Part shown: positions 55,454 to 64,000 of the stretch, in pieces
Numbering within the stretch: position 1 is the first letter of the stretch
Layout: every line of letters begins with the position of its first letter
From: an uncultured bacterium
GTDB taxonomy: Bacteria > Planctomycetota > UBA1135 > GCA-002686595
NCBI GenBank assembly: GCA_938083085.1
Contig: CALLKX010000014.1
Span: 62,001 to 126,000 of the forward strand
DNA: 64,000 nt
Direction of reading: 5' to 3'
The notes under the pieces: generated by a model
Told to the model about the DNA's origin: nothing
What the model saw: only the letters and a program-made list of their open reading frames with translations
Database searches by the model: none
Position numbers and translations under genes: made by a program

Positions 55454-57010
55454 ATGTCGAAAGTTCTCGACATGGATGGTCATGCCGACAGTGGAGTACA
55501 CAAAGCCTCGGCGCCCGGCATCGGTCCGGACCTGAGCTTCGCCCCCCGGCCCTACCCACGGCGCGCCCCGGGAGAGTCGATCCTCCGCGGTCGGCGGGTG
55601 CTCGTGATCGACAGCGATGTCACGCGCGGCCGACGGGTCTGCGCGATGCTCGCCGAACGCTCAGCGCCAGGCCGGCACCACTCGGGAGACTCCAGCCTCG
55701 GGACGCTACTCGCGAGCCCCGACCGCTACGAGGTCATCCTGGTCCGAGCTGGCGACGCCGACGACGAGGACGTGGAGGCGCTCCTCGCACTCGAGGGCCG
55801 ACCCGCTCTCGTCTTGATCGGCGACACTGCCCGCGCGGAGGCCCTCGGCGTCACCGCCACCTCCACCGAGCCCTCCGATGGTGACCTCGTGATCGCCACC
55901 GCCCGCGCACTCGAGCGACACTCACTATCGCGCGAGAACGAGTCGCTCCGGGAGCAGCTCGACGAGCGCTTCTCCTTCGGCAACATCAGGACACGCGACG
56001 TCAAGCTGAAGCAGGCCCTGCGGATCCTCGAGTCCGTGGCGGATACACGAGCCACCGTGCTGCTCCTTGGAGAGACCGGAACCGGAAAGTCCCTCCTCGC
56101 CAAGACCCTGCACCAGTCGTCCAGCAGACGCTCTGGCCCGTTCGTGGAGGTCAACTGTGGCGCCCTGCCCGCAGGGCTCCTCGAGTCGGAGCTCTTCGGG
56201 CACGCCAAGGGGGCCTTCACCGGAGCAGCCAAGGACCGTGCTGGGCGCTTCGAGTCCGCGGACGGTGGGACGATCTTCCTGGATGAGATCGACTCTGCCC
56301 CCCTGGAGCTTCAGGTGAAGCTCCTACGTGCCGTCCAGGACCGCGCGTTCGAGCGCGTGGGCGAGTCGCAGACCCGAACGACGGATGTGCGCATCGTCGC
56401 CGCCACGAATGCGGACCTCGATGCCCGCGTTGAGGCCGGGGAGTTCCGGGAGGACCTGCTCTGGCGCCTGCGCGTGGTCGAGGTGGGGCTCCCTCCCCTG
56501 CGAGAGCGGCCCGGTGATCTCGCGTCCCTGGCCAGCGCCTTCGTACAGCGGTTCGCAAAGGAGTACGAGAAGCCCATCCGTGGGATTTCCCCAGCCGCCC
56601 TGCGGGTCCTCGCCGCCGCCAGCTTCCCGGGCAACGTTCGCCAGCTCGAGCACGCCCTCGAGAGGGCCGTCATCCTCTCCACCGATGGGGACCCCAGCGG
56701 GGCCAAGGGCCTGCTCGACGTGTCGAGCCTCGACGGAGACTTGCTGGAGGAGGCCGCCAACGCGGCAGGCGTACCACACGCAGACTCTCTGCCCGCGGGG
56801 CTGGAGTGGCTCTCGGACCTGACACAGGTCTTGCCGCTGAAGGAGGCCCTCGAGGGGCCCGAGAAGCTCCTGATCGAACGTTCTTTGAACCGCCACGAGG
56901 GCCGCCGAGACCGAGCCGCGACAGAGCTCGGGATCAACCGCTCGACGCTCTTCAACAAGATGCGCAAGTACGACCTCCTCGACGTCAACTTCAACTCGCT
57001 GCGAGCGTAG
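55454..57010 (+). CDS. Sigma-54-dependent activator, PrsR-like
   Basis: 518 residues: a receiver-like domain (RRVLVIDSDVTRGRRV), AAA+ domain with Walker A GETGTGKS, GAFTGA loop, Walker B GGTIFLDEI, RRVLVIDSD-type start and FPGNVRQLEHALERAV, and a Fis-type helix-turn-helix (RRDRAATELGINRSTLFNKMRKY). The receiver lacks an acidic acceptor at the end of beta-3 (VILVRAGD) and has no conserved Lys near TEPSDGD, so phosphorylation is doubtful. The intact GAFTGA predicts sigma-54 activation. The layout recalls PrsR of exosortase-A loci. Confidence 0.85.
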   Translation: MSKVLDMDGHADSGVHKASAPGIGPDLSFAPRPYPRRAPGESILRGRRVLVIDSDVTRGRRVCAMLAERSAPGRHHSGDSSLGTLLASPDRYEVILVRAGDADDEDVEALLALEGRPALVLIGDTARAEALGVTATSTEPSDGDLVIATARALERHSLSRENESLREQLDERFSFGNIRTRDVKLKQALRILESVADTRATVLLLGETGTGKSLLAKTLHQSSSRRSGPFVEVNCGALPAGLLESELFGHAKGAFTGAAKDRAGRFESADGGTIFLDEIDSAPLELQVKLLRAVQDRAFERVGESQTRTTDVRIVAATNADLDARVEAGEFREDLLWRLRVVEVGLPPLRERPGDLASLASAFVQRFAKEYEKPIRGISPAALRVLAAASFPGNVRQLEHALERAVILSTDGDPSGAKGLLDVSSLDGDLLEEAANAAGVPHADSLPAGLEWLSDLTQVLPLKEALEGPEKLLIERSLNRHEGRRDRAATELGINRSTLFNKMRKYDLLDVNFNSLRA

Positions 57011-57027
57011 TCTCTCGCAGTAAGACT

Positions 57028-60000
57028 ATGAATTGGACCAGCGCAACGGCCCTGATTGCCGCCCTCTCCGCCGCCGGCGCGGCGACGACCTACGTCCTCA
57101 CACGTCGCCCCATGGGCCCGACGGAGATCATTGCGGAGGTGCGGGCCGATATGGACACCGTGGCATTCGAGCACCGGACCGCCCTGAGCCAGCTCGCCTT
57201 CGCGCTCGCCGCCGCCGAGGACCGCGACAATAAACAGCTGATCGCAGAGGTCCTCACCGCCCGTGCGGACGTGCACCTCAAGCTCCGCGACAGGGCGACC
57301 GCGCTCACAGACCTCCAGAGAGTTCAGAGCCTCCAGCCAAACAAGGTCGACTTGCAGCTCCGGATCGCCGAGCTCCAGTCGGCCGCAGGAGAGACCGACG
57401 CGGCCCACAAGAGCACCCTCGCGCTCATCACCACCAGCCCGCGGCTGGCGGCAGCCTGGGAGCTGCTGGGACAGCTGGAGACCGAGCTGGCGGTCGCCGT
57501 CCTCCACCCAGCGATCCTCGACATCCAGAAGAACCTCGTTCGAGAGGATGCTGAGACGGCCACCGAGCTCCTGATGGGCTTCTCCTGCCGCGAGCTCGGT
57601 GACCCAGGACTCCCCGCCCTCGAGTATCGGCTCGACGCAGCCTTCTCGAACTCGAAGAGGTACGTCTTGGAAGAGGCGATGGACACTCCCGTCAGCGAGA
57701 CGAAGAACACTCCCGACGGCGAGGCGAAGAAAACTCGCGTCGACTTGGCGCGTGAACACTTCGCCGCCGCGCGAAGCGCCTACGCCACGTCCGTCAAGTT
57801 GGCCCCGAGCCCAGATAGGGTCCTCGCGCTCGCCAGCACGCTGACCGACGCTGGCCAGCGGCCCCTGGCCATTGACCTCCTCCACGCTGCGCTGGTCGTC
57901 CCCTCGCTCTCTGAGTCCGGGCCCATCCAATTCAAACTCATCCAGCTCCTCCAGCTCGCGGGGCGTACTGACGAGGCTCGCCTGATCACCAGGAAGACTC
58001 GGTGGAACGACGTGGTTGACCTGGACCACTTCGCGTTCGCCGCCGAGCTCCTCTACAGGGCCGGAGACTTTGCAAGATTGGGGGTGATCTGCCAACAGCT
58101 CAAGAGCCTTGGCGCCGAGACGGAGAGGCACTGGACCCGGTTCTACCAGAGCATCCAGCCGATCCAGCAGGCTCTGAAGGACGAAGACCCTTCCACGCAC
58201 GAGCAAAAGATGCTCAACCGCCTGAAGGACCTGAAGGCCTTCGTGGCGAACACGAATATCCCCGAACCGTTCCTCGGTGCACGCGCGGAGGCGAACCTCT
58301 GGCTCGCAAAGGTCGGGCTACTCCTCGGCGACGCCGAGGTCGAGATCGCAAGCCTCAAAGAGGGCCTCGCCTCCATGGCGAGCCCAACTGCGGACGGCAA
58401 CGTCCAGCTGGCCGAGGCCCTCGCCAAGCGCTCGCCCGTCGAGTGGTTCGAGGTCGACGTTGCCTTGAGTAACGCGATCAACCTCGAACCGCACCGCCAC
58501 GCCGAGTTCACCGAGCGGTGGCTAGAGGCCGGTCGCCAAGCCATCGAGTCAAGGGGGATGTCCGTTGGCAGCCTGATCGGCGACGCCAACCGCGCCAATA
58601 CCGCCGTTCCGACCGTCAGCAAGCTCGGGCCCGCCTCGTACGCTCTCCTCGCGACCAGGCACCTCGAGGACGGGCGCGGGTATTCAGCGCTGCAGGCGGC
58701 GAACCGCTCCCTCAAGGAGCACCCCGACCTCGTCCCGGCTCTGGACATCGCCCTCGCAGCGAAGCTCACCGCGCCCAACCGATACAACGTGGAGCGAGAC
58801 ATCGTCAGGCGCATCGAGCTCGCCGGGATCGATGGGTACATCGAAGATTGCCTGAGCCGTATCCCCGGGGACCGTCTCGCCGGAGACGACCTCCTCGCTG
58901 CCATCAAGACGGCACCCGAGCGCTTTGGAAAGGAAGCCGTCGCTCGCTGGTTTCTCAACAACGGCGAGTCAAAGAACGCGCGCGCGGCGCTGGGGGGATT
59001 CGACCCTCGCAACGCACCAGACGCCCTCCTCTTCCTCAGAGCGCAAACCCTCGCGAAGGAAGAGAGGTACGAGGCCGCCCTCGCGGACCTCACGCGTATC
59101 GAGGCGGCGGGACGCCTGGGCGAGAAGGCCGCACTCCTGAAGGCACTTCTCCTCCTCGAGCTTGAACGGCCGGCGGGCCTGCCCCCCATTGTCCGACGGC
59201 TGGATTGGCTCGAAGCCTCACCCAGCACCTTCCTCGAGCTTGCGGACCTCCTCATGAGCAAGGGGCAAGCCGACCTTGCCCTGCAGATCGTTGACCGACT
59301 GGACGAGAAGGCCAGCACACGGACCCCCGAGTTCTATCGGCGCCGGATCCTCGTGGACATCCTGACCTCCAGGACACGCGGCCCCGAGCCCGCACATGAG
59401 TCAATCGAGCGCTCCGAGGCCTACCTGCGGGACGGTACTCCCGAGATCGCGTCTATCCTCCTGGCCGTGAGTCGGCGCAGGTGGACGGAGCTCCCCGAGC
59501 AGATCAAGCGCCTCCGCAGCACGACCTTCAAGCTCACACCCCAGAAGGAGGTCGCCCTTGTCCTGCTCGCTGAGCGGTTGGAGGCGGGCCGGCGCATGGC
59601 CAACCGTGGGCTGGAGGGCGACAATCGAGACGCGATGTGGGCGCTGCTGGTGGCCGCCAGCGATGCGCTGGTGAAGGACTCGATCACCCTGCCCGATTGG
59701 TTCGGCAAGAGCGCCGGGGAGGATGCTCAGAGGCTCCTCCTTGGCACCGCCGGTCGGAACTCACGAGACCCCCGGGAGACCCTTGCGGTCCTGCTCATCG
59801 CGGACCTTCCGGAGTGGGGCGCGTGGCTGCTCCCGATCCTCAAGAAGATCCGCACTGAATCCGGCTCCGACATCTGGACGAGCTACCTGCAGGCCGTGGT
59901 CCTGAAGACCACCGGGGACATCCCTGCGCGAGCCGCGGTCGTGGAGCGACTGGTGGAGAAGTACCGCCAATTCGGTCCCGGGCACCAGTGGGCGGTCCAG

Positions 60001-61203
60001 CTCGCCGAGTCGGCGCACCCGGCGGAGCCCATGCACCCGGAGGTGGTTCGGGCCCGGCGCACGCGCCTCCTAAGCCTGGGCGCGCAGCTCATTGACGACC
60101 CCGTCCAAGTCGCGTTGGCCGAGGCCGGCGAACTCGCACGGAGGAACGACAACGCCTCCGCCGTTCGGACGCTCCAGGCCGTCCTGGGCGAGGCCGGCAG
60201 CTCGGAGACTGAGGCGCGGCTCATCCTCGGTATCCTGATGATCCGGGCCAATCAGCCCTCGTTCGCCGCCACTTTCCTCTTTGAAGCAGCCATGGGCGAG
60301 CCGGGGGTCTTCCAGACCGTGGTGGTCGACTCGCTCCTCTTCTCGATCCGCTACGCCATGCAGGCCGACGCCGACGGGACCGAGCAGCGTGGCGCCCTCG
60401 GAAGGGACCGCGCCCTGGAGATGCTCTCGAGTCTCGCCGAGGAGTACCCCCTTGACCCGATGGTCGCCCTGGCACGCCTCGAGCTGTCGGACGTGCCGCG
60501 CCAGAACTGGGCAGGGGCGGCGAAGCGATCACTGGACCAGATCTATAAGCTCTCGGGCCGACAGCCCCTGGAGACCCTGCGACGGGGCAGCACTCGCCCC
60601 TGGGTCGAGTTCCTGTTCGATGTCCGCGTAGACCTCGCGCGGGAGCTGGTCGATCGCGACCTCGTCCACGAGCCCGGAAACCTGGAGCTCTGGGACCTGC
60701 GGGCAAAGGTCGCCGAGAAGCTGGATGACAAGGTGACCGCAGCCGAGATCTACGAGGCGCTCCTCGTCATCGACGCGAGCAGCGCCATGGGCTACTCGCT
60801 GGTCGAGATCATGATCGAACGGGGGGACACCTCGAAGGACGTGAACCGCGTCCTCAAGATCGCGGATAGCGCCCAGAATGGCGGCGGCCCGCGCTCCATT
60901 TACCTCAGCTCACTCGCGGAGTCTCGACTCTTCCAAGCCCCGCTCCGGCAGATCATCAAGCGCCTTGGCAGCCTCTGGGAAAATCGCGAGAGCGCAGCGT
61001 CGGAAGTCGACCCCGTGGTCCTTGGCGAGCTCTACCTGAGGGTGCTGCTCCGCCGAGATGGTCCAGAAGACGTCAGGGCGATCGAGAGCGTCCAGGAGAC
61101 TCTGGCGAAGGACTATGCCGGCCAGAAGGCCTACCGCGAGCCCTTCATGAACGCCATGGAGGGACTCCACACCCGCTTCCGGCAGGAAGCCGGCACCCTC
61201 TGA
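57028..61203 (+). CDS. Giant TPR-repeat protein
   Basis: 1391 residues, beginning with a membrane anchor or signal (ATALIAALSAAGAATTYVL, residues about 4-24). TPR-type helix pairs fill most of the length; examples are ADVHLKLRDRATALTDLQRVQSLQPNK, ALADLTRIEAAGRLGEKAALLKAL and VTAAEIYEALLVIDAS. No enzymatic motif is seen. It starts 17 bp after the sigma-54 activator stop. Exosortase-A loci often carry a large TPR lipoprotein (PrsT), but this one lacks a lipobox and is longer, so equivalence is only by context. Confidence 0.75.
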   Translation: MNWTSATALIAALSAAGAATTYVLTRRPMGPTEIIAEVRADMDTVAFEHRTALSQLAFALAAAEDRDNKQLIAEVLTARADVHLKLRDRATALTDLQRVQSLQPNKVDLQLRIAELQSAAGETDAAHKSTLALITTSPRLAAAWELLGQLETELAVAVLHPAILDIQKNLVREDAETATELLMGFSCRELGDPGLPALEYRLDAAFSNSKRYVLEEAMDTPVSETKNTPDGEAKKTRVDLAREHFAAARSAYATSVKLAPSPDRVLALASTLTDAGQRPLAIDLLHAALVVPSLSESGPIQFKLIQLLQLAGRTDEARLITRKTRWNDVVDLDHFAFAAELLYRAGDFARLGVICQQLKSLGAETERHWTRFYQSIQPIQQALKDEDPSTHEQKMLNRLKDLKAFVANTNIPEPFLGARAEANLWLAKVGLLLGDAEVEIASLKEGLASMASPTADGNVQLAEALAKRSPVEWFEVDVALSNAINLEPHRHAEFTERWLEAGRQAIESRGMSVGSLIGDANRANTAVPTVSKLGPASYALLATRHLEDGRGYSALQAANRSLKEHPDLVPALDIALAAKLTAPNRYNVERDIVRRIELAGIDGYIEDCLSRIPGDRLAGDDLLAAIKTAPERFGKEAVARWFLNNGESKNARAALGGFDPRNAPDALLFLRAQTLAKEERYEAALADLTRIEAAGRLGEKAALLKALLLLELERPAGLPPIVRRLDWLEASPSTFLELADLLMSKGQADLALQIVDRLDEKASTRTPEFYRRRILVDILTSRTRGPEPAHESIERSEAYLRDGTPEIASILLAVSRRRWTELPEQIKRLRSTTFKLTPQKEVALVLLAERLEAGRRMANRGLEGDNRDAMWALLVAASDALVKDSITLPDWFGKSAGEDAQRLLLGTAGRNSRDPRETLAVLLIADLPEWGAWLLPILKKIRTESGSDIWTSYLQAVVLKTTGDIPARAAVVERLVEKYRQFGPGHQWAVQLAESAHPAEPMHPEVVRARRTRLLSLGAQLIDDPVQVALAEAGELARRNDNASAVRTLQAVLGEAGSSETEARLILGILMIRANQPSFAATFLFEAAMGEPGVFQTVVVDSLLFSIRYAMQADADGTEQRGALGRDRALEMLSSLAEEYPLDPMVALARLELSDVPRQNWAGAAKRSLDQIYKLSGRQPLETLRRGSTRPWVEFLFDVRVDLARELVDRDLVHEPGNLELWDLRAKVAEKLDDKVTAAEIYEALLVIDASSAMGYSLVEIMIERGDTSKDVNRVLKIADSAQNGGGPRSIYLSSLAESRLFQAPLRQIIKRLGSLWENRESAASEVDPVVLGELYLRVLLRRDGPEDVRAIESVQETLAKDYAGQKAYREPFMNAMEGLHTRFRQEAGTL

Positions 61204-61257
61204 GCCAAGAGCTACACCCCGGCAGGCCGTCGAGCTGGCGCCAGGGATCGCAGGCCT

Positions 61258-62115
61258 TCAGGAGCCGAGCGCATCCGCGCCCTCGAGGACCTCTCGCATG
61301 GTGCCGAAGGTCCACCTCTGGAGGAGGCGGTCCAGTCGATCGAAGCTCCGGCCAAGGCCCACGTAGTGACGGAACTTCTTGAGCGGAGGAGCCGCGATCC
61401 GTGGCTGGCCCGGGTCGAACTCCCAGGGGTGAAGGTAGATCGCCACAGGGCGCCCCATACGGGTCACCTTGGCGATCGCGGCCCGATGAATTACTCCAGG
61501 GAGGAGGCGGAAGTACCCACCACCGCCGATGGGGAGATTCTTCCCCACGAAGGGGAATGTGGTTACGGGGAACTCGACGATGGACCCGCGCTTGGTCTCG
61601 ACGGTGGAGATCCCAGGCTCGAAGTCAGGAACGCCATAGGTCGGGTGACGAACCGGATGCACGCTCGAGTCGTAGAGATAGCCGCGCTCGGCAAGGACGT
61701 CGAAGGCCCACCATGTCTCACGCGTCAGGGTGAACGTGGAGGCTCGAAAGCCCACCGGACGCGGCACCCCCGCCGCCTCGATCGCCTCCTCGGTCCTGCG
61801 CAGGTGCTCGCGAAAGCCATCCTCGCCCTCGAGGTCCCACAGGAACTCATGCTCCCACCCGTGGCTCGCGATCTCATGCCCAGCTTCATGGCAGCGGCGC
61901 ACGAGGTCCGGCCGACGCACCGCCACCCAGCCGAGGAAGAACATGGTCGCCTTGGCCCCCCGCCGCTCCAGGAGTTCGAGGAGCTGATCCATCGCGATGT
62001 CGATGCGCGAGGGAACGCTGTCCCAGGTCTCCTTCGGGAAGGCCGCCTTCAGGTTGGCGACCTGGAAGAACTCCTCCACATCGAAGGAGAGGGCATGTCG
62101 AGGTGCGCCGGGCAT
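61258..62115 (-). CDS. Polysaccharide deacetylase with DUF3473 (XrtA-associated type)
   Basis: 285-residue NodB-fold enzyme that removes acetyl groups from polysaccharide. MPGAPRHALSFDVEEFFQV has the catalytic D-V-E-E start, GHEIASHGWEHEFLW the HxxxH metal site, and GFRASTFTLT the next motif. The C-terminal DUF3473 shows AIYLHPWEFDPGQPR and FRHYVGLGRSFDRLDRLL. This fusion is typical of deacetylases encoded beside exosortase-A/PEP-CTERM polysaccharide genes. No signal peptide is seen. Confidence 0.9.
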   Translation of the reverse strand: MPGAPRHALSFDVEEFFQVANLKAAFPKETWDSVPSRIDIAMDQLLELLERRGAKATMFFLGWVAVRRPDLVRRCHEAGHEIASHGWEHEFLWDLEGEDGFREHLRRTEEAIEAAGVPRPVGFRASTFTLTRETWWAFDVLAERGYLYDSSVHPVRHPTYGVPDFEPGISTVETKRGSIVEFPVTTFPFVGKNLPIGGGGYFRLLPGVIHRAAIAKVTRMGRPVAIYLHPWEFDPGQPRIAAPPLKKFRHYVGLGRSFDRLDRLLQRWTFGTMREVLEGADALGS

Positions 62116-62184
62116 AGTGGAATCATCGTACGGACCCGGCGGAAGGCAAGCCCCATCGGAAGTCCGATCGGGACCTCCGCCGCC

Positions 62185-63360
62185 TCAGCCGCCCGCGACG
62201 GCCCCCAGCACGCTCTCGAGCGCGTCGACACTCGCAGCCCATGAGAGGTGCCCCACTGAGGCCCTCAGCGAGAGCGGTTCGGGTGGCGCTTCCAAGAGGT
62301 CTCGCAGCATCCCGCCGAGCAGGTCCGGCTCCCGGGTGGAGGCGAGCATGCGCGGATCGGAGACCAGCTCAGCTGTCCCACCCGCTCTGGTCGCGAGGAC
62401 CGGGCAGCCGGTGCTCAGGGCCTCAAGCACCACGTTGGGCCGCCCCTCCCGCCGGCTCGTGAGCAGCAGGAGATTCGCCGCGCGATACCAGTCCACGAGC
62501 TGCTCCGGCGGCCGCTCCCCGAGCAGGCTCACCCGCGAGGACAGCCCGCTCTCCTCGGCGGCTCTTGAGATCTCGGCCGATAGCGGGCCGCGACCAACGA
62601 AGGCGAGGCGGGCGTCGGGCCCTGCGCCCGCAGCAAACGCACGCATGGCGAGCAGCGGGTCCTTGCGCTCGATGAGGTGTCCGACGCAGAGCACCAGGTC
62701 CCCTCCCTCGGGCAGCCCGAGGCGCGCTCGCGCCTCCCGGCGATCGCCTGGGGCGAAGTGGGCCTCATCGACCCCGTTCGGCGTCAAGGACTGCACCGCC
62801 TTGCCCCCCCCCATCGCCACCATGGCGTCGAGGAGGTCCTGGCTCACCGCTGTGTATCCGTCCGCCGCACGGAGCCCAGCCGCGAGCCGCTCTCCGAGCG
62901 AGGGGGCCTCGCGGACCTGGAGCACGTCACTTCCTCGGCCGTTGATCAGCACGGGGACGCCAAGCCGTTGAAGAGCCGCTGCTGCCGCCGCCGCGGGCCA
63001 GGCGTAGTCGCAGACGACGGCGTCAGGCTGTTCGCTTCCGGGCCTGAGCAGTGCCCGAAGACCCGCCTCGGCGAAGCGGCGGGCGTTGCCGACGCTGCGC
63101 CCGGGCAGGTGGCCGAAGCGCGGCCGCTCCACGTGGACACCGCCGCGATCCTCACGCCGTGGAATCCGCGCGAGGTAGGCGCGGGACTCTCCGAGGAAGA
63201 GCGACGCCCAACGTGGACCCCAGGGGACAGGGTGCACGACCGTCACGGCGTGGCCCCTCGACCGAAGACCGAGCCACTTGCGCTCGGCGAAGATCCCCTC
63301 GAAGGGTCGCTCTGGGCACGGGTAGAGGCTCGTGATGACGCCGATTCGCATGGGCCTCAC
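62185..63360 (-). CDS. Family GT4 glycosyltransferase
   Basis: 391 residues. RIGVITSLYPCPERPFEGIFAERK resembles TuaC-like GT4 enzymes; LINGRGSDVLQ and LTPNGVDEAHFAPGDR precede the donor-domain motif EGRPNVVLEALSTGCPV. GTG at 63360 overlaps the amidotransferase stop by 4 bp (GTGA); an ATG three codons later (63351) is equally possible. It lies between the amidotransferase and the deacetylase in a minus-strand operon. Confidence 0.88.
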   Translation of the reverse strand: MRPMRIGVITSLYPCPERPFEGIFAERKWLGLRSRGHAVTVVHPVPWGPRWASLFLGESRAYLARIPRREDRGGVHVERPRFGHLPGRSVGNARRFAEAGLRALLRPGSEQPDAVVCDYAWPAAAAAAALQRLGVPVLINGRGSDVLQVREAPSLGERLAAGLRAADGYTAVSQDLLDAMVAMGGGKAVQSLTPNGVDEAHFAPGDRREARARLGLPEGGDLVLCVGHLIERKDPLLAMRAFAAGAGPDARLAFVGRGPLSAEISRAAEESGLSSRVSLLGERPPEQLVDWYRAANLLLLTSRREGRPNVVLEALSTGCPVLATRAGGTAELVSDPRMLASTREPDLLGGMLRDLLEAPPEPLSLRASVGHLSWAASVDALESVLGAVAGG

Positions 63361-64000
63361 GCTCCGATCCTCAACACGCCGTGACGCTTCCTCCAGGCGT
63401 CGAGTACGAGCAAGCTCCAGAGCAACCGGTCATGATTCACCCCGCCGGACATGTGAGCCTCGAGCGTGGTCCTCAACCGCCCCCGATCGAACCAGTCCTC
63501 AGGGAGGCCCTCCACCGCATCCCGCGTGGCCTCGGCCAGGGGACCGCGAATCCACCCCGCGAGCGGGGTGTCGAAGCCTCTCTTGGCGCCGTCGAGGACG
63601 CCATCGGCGACCTGCCCACGGAGCGACTCACGGAGGACGTGCTTGCCCCGACCTCCCTGGACCTTGGAGGACAGCGGCGAGTGGGCGAAGCGCTCCACGA
63701 AGCGATGGTCCAAGAGGGGAACGCGGACCTCGAGGGAGACCGCCATGGAGGCTCGATCGACCTTGGCGAGGATCCGGTCCGGCAGCCAGGTGTGGAAGTC
63801 CGCGTACTGCGCTCGATACAGGGGGCAATCGATGCCCGGGCGCGAGTAGTGCGCCTCGAACGCATCGAACGGGTCGTGATCGTCGAGGGCGCGACGGAGA
63901 TCGGGAGCGAGCAAGGCCGCCGCAGCCCCTCGCTCCATGTGCGAGACGCTGCGCCAGTAGGCACGCGCGGGGTCATCCGCCGTGTTGGTCAGGAAGGTCT
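63357..64000 (-). CDS. Asparagine-synthase-type amidotransferase (5' end cut)
   Basis: Only the C-terminal ~214 residues are inside the window; the frame stays open to 64000. ADFHTWLPDRILAKVDRASMAVSLEVRVPLLDH is the conserved C-terminal part of the asparagine synthetase ATP-PPase domain, and KRGFDTPLAGWIRGPL is typical of the exosortase-A amidotransferase subgroup. The glutaminase domain should lie further right. It is the first known gene of the operon running to the deacetylase. Confidence 0.85.
   Translation of the reverse strand, partial: TFLTNTADDPARAYWRSVSHMERGAAAALLAPDLRRALDDHDPFDAFEAHYSRPGIDCPLYRAQYADFHTWLPDRILAKVDRASMAVSLEVRVPLLDHRFVERFAHSPLSSKVQGGRGKHVLRESLRGQVADGVLDGAKRGFDTPLAGWIRGPLAEATRDAVEGLPEDWFDRGRLRTTLEAHMSGGVNHDRLLWSLLVLDAWRKRHGVLRIGA

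Overview
The window is a very GC-rich bacterial chromosome segment, almost certainly from a planctomycete-like bacterium. The evidence is a DUF1549-type planctomycete cytochrome protein at the left edge, a pentaheme PA14 cytochrome of the planctomycete type, a DUF1570 peptidase-like protein, and many coding starts with GTG or TTG. I recognise no phage, insertion sequence, CRISPR array, tRNA or rRNA.

Layout. 1-5956 (minus): a sugar-transferase/GT4/GT4 polysaccharide operon that runs on, after a 9-bp gap, into a planctomycete cytochrome gene cut by the window edge. 6151-9105: a nucleosidase-type phosphorylase whose 5' end carries a 55-bp near-perfect palindrome, a divergent NAD-dependent epimerase and a DUF4388 protein. 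9119-15608 (minus): acetyl-CoA synthetase, pentaheme PA14 cytochrome and a secreted beta-propeller, all overlapping. 15849-18332: a secreted HExxH peptidase-like protein. 18688-19579: 0.9 kb without a convincing gene but rich in inverted repeats. 19580-22874 (minus): B12/radical-SAM enzyme and a sodium:solute symporter. 22939-29761 (minus): infC, rpmI, rplT, pheS, pheT and a small DUF2004-like gene, with a secreted four-repeat cysteine protein inserted between infC and rpmI. 30009-39987 (minus): a complete F-type ATP synthase operon (atpZ-I-B-E-F-H-A-G-D-C) ending in aspS. 40361-43499 (plus): ndk, an RqcH-like NFACT protein and a TPR lipoprotein. 43792-46435 (minus): an ECF sigma/anti-sigma pair downstream of accA. 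46598-49612: purL with two fused PurS-like domains. 49613-49982: three different tandem repeats. 49983-64000: an exopolysaccharide locus whose FemAB-like acyltransferase, DUF3473 deacetylase, asparagine-synthase-type amidotransferase, sigma-54 regulator, giant TPR protein and glycosyltransferases resemble the exosortase-A (XrtA/PEP-CTERM) gene set. No exosortase lies inside the window.

How the genes work together. Housekeeping blocks (translation, ATP synthase, purine and fatty-acid synthesis) alternate with envelope functions. The two polysaccharide loci (2-6 kb and 50-64 kb) probably make and modify a surface or exported polysaccharide. At the right-hand locus the signalling pair looks unusual: the kinase-like protein has no visible catalytic boxes, and the receiver of the adjacent sigma-54 activator lacks the phospho-acceptor Asp. 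The acs-cytochrome-propeller operon suggests acetate activation expressed together with an extracytoplasmic redox module; this link is inferred from gene overlap only.
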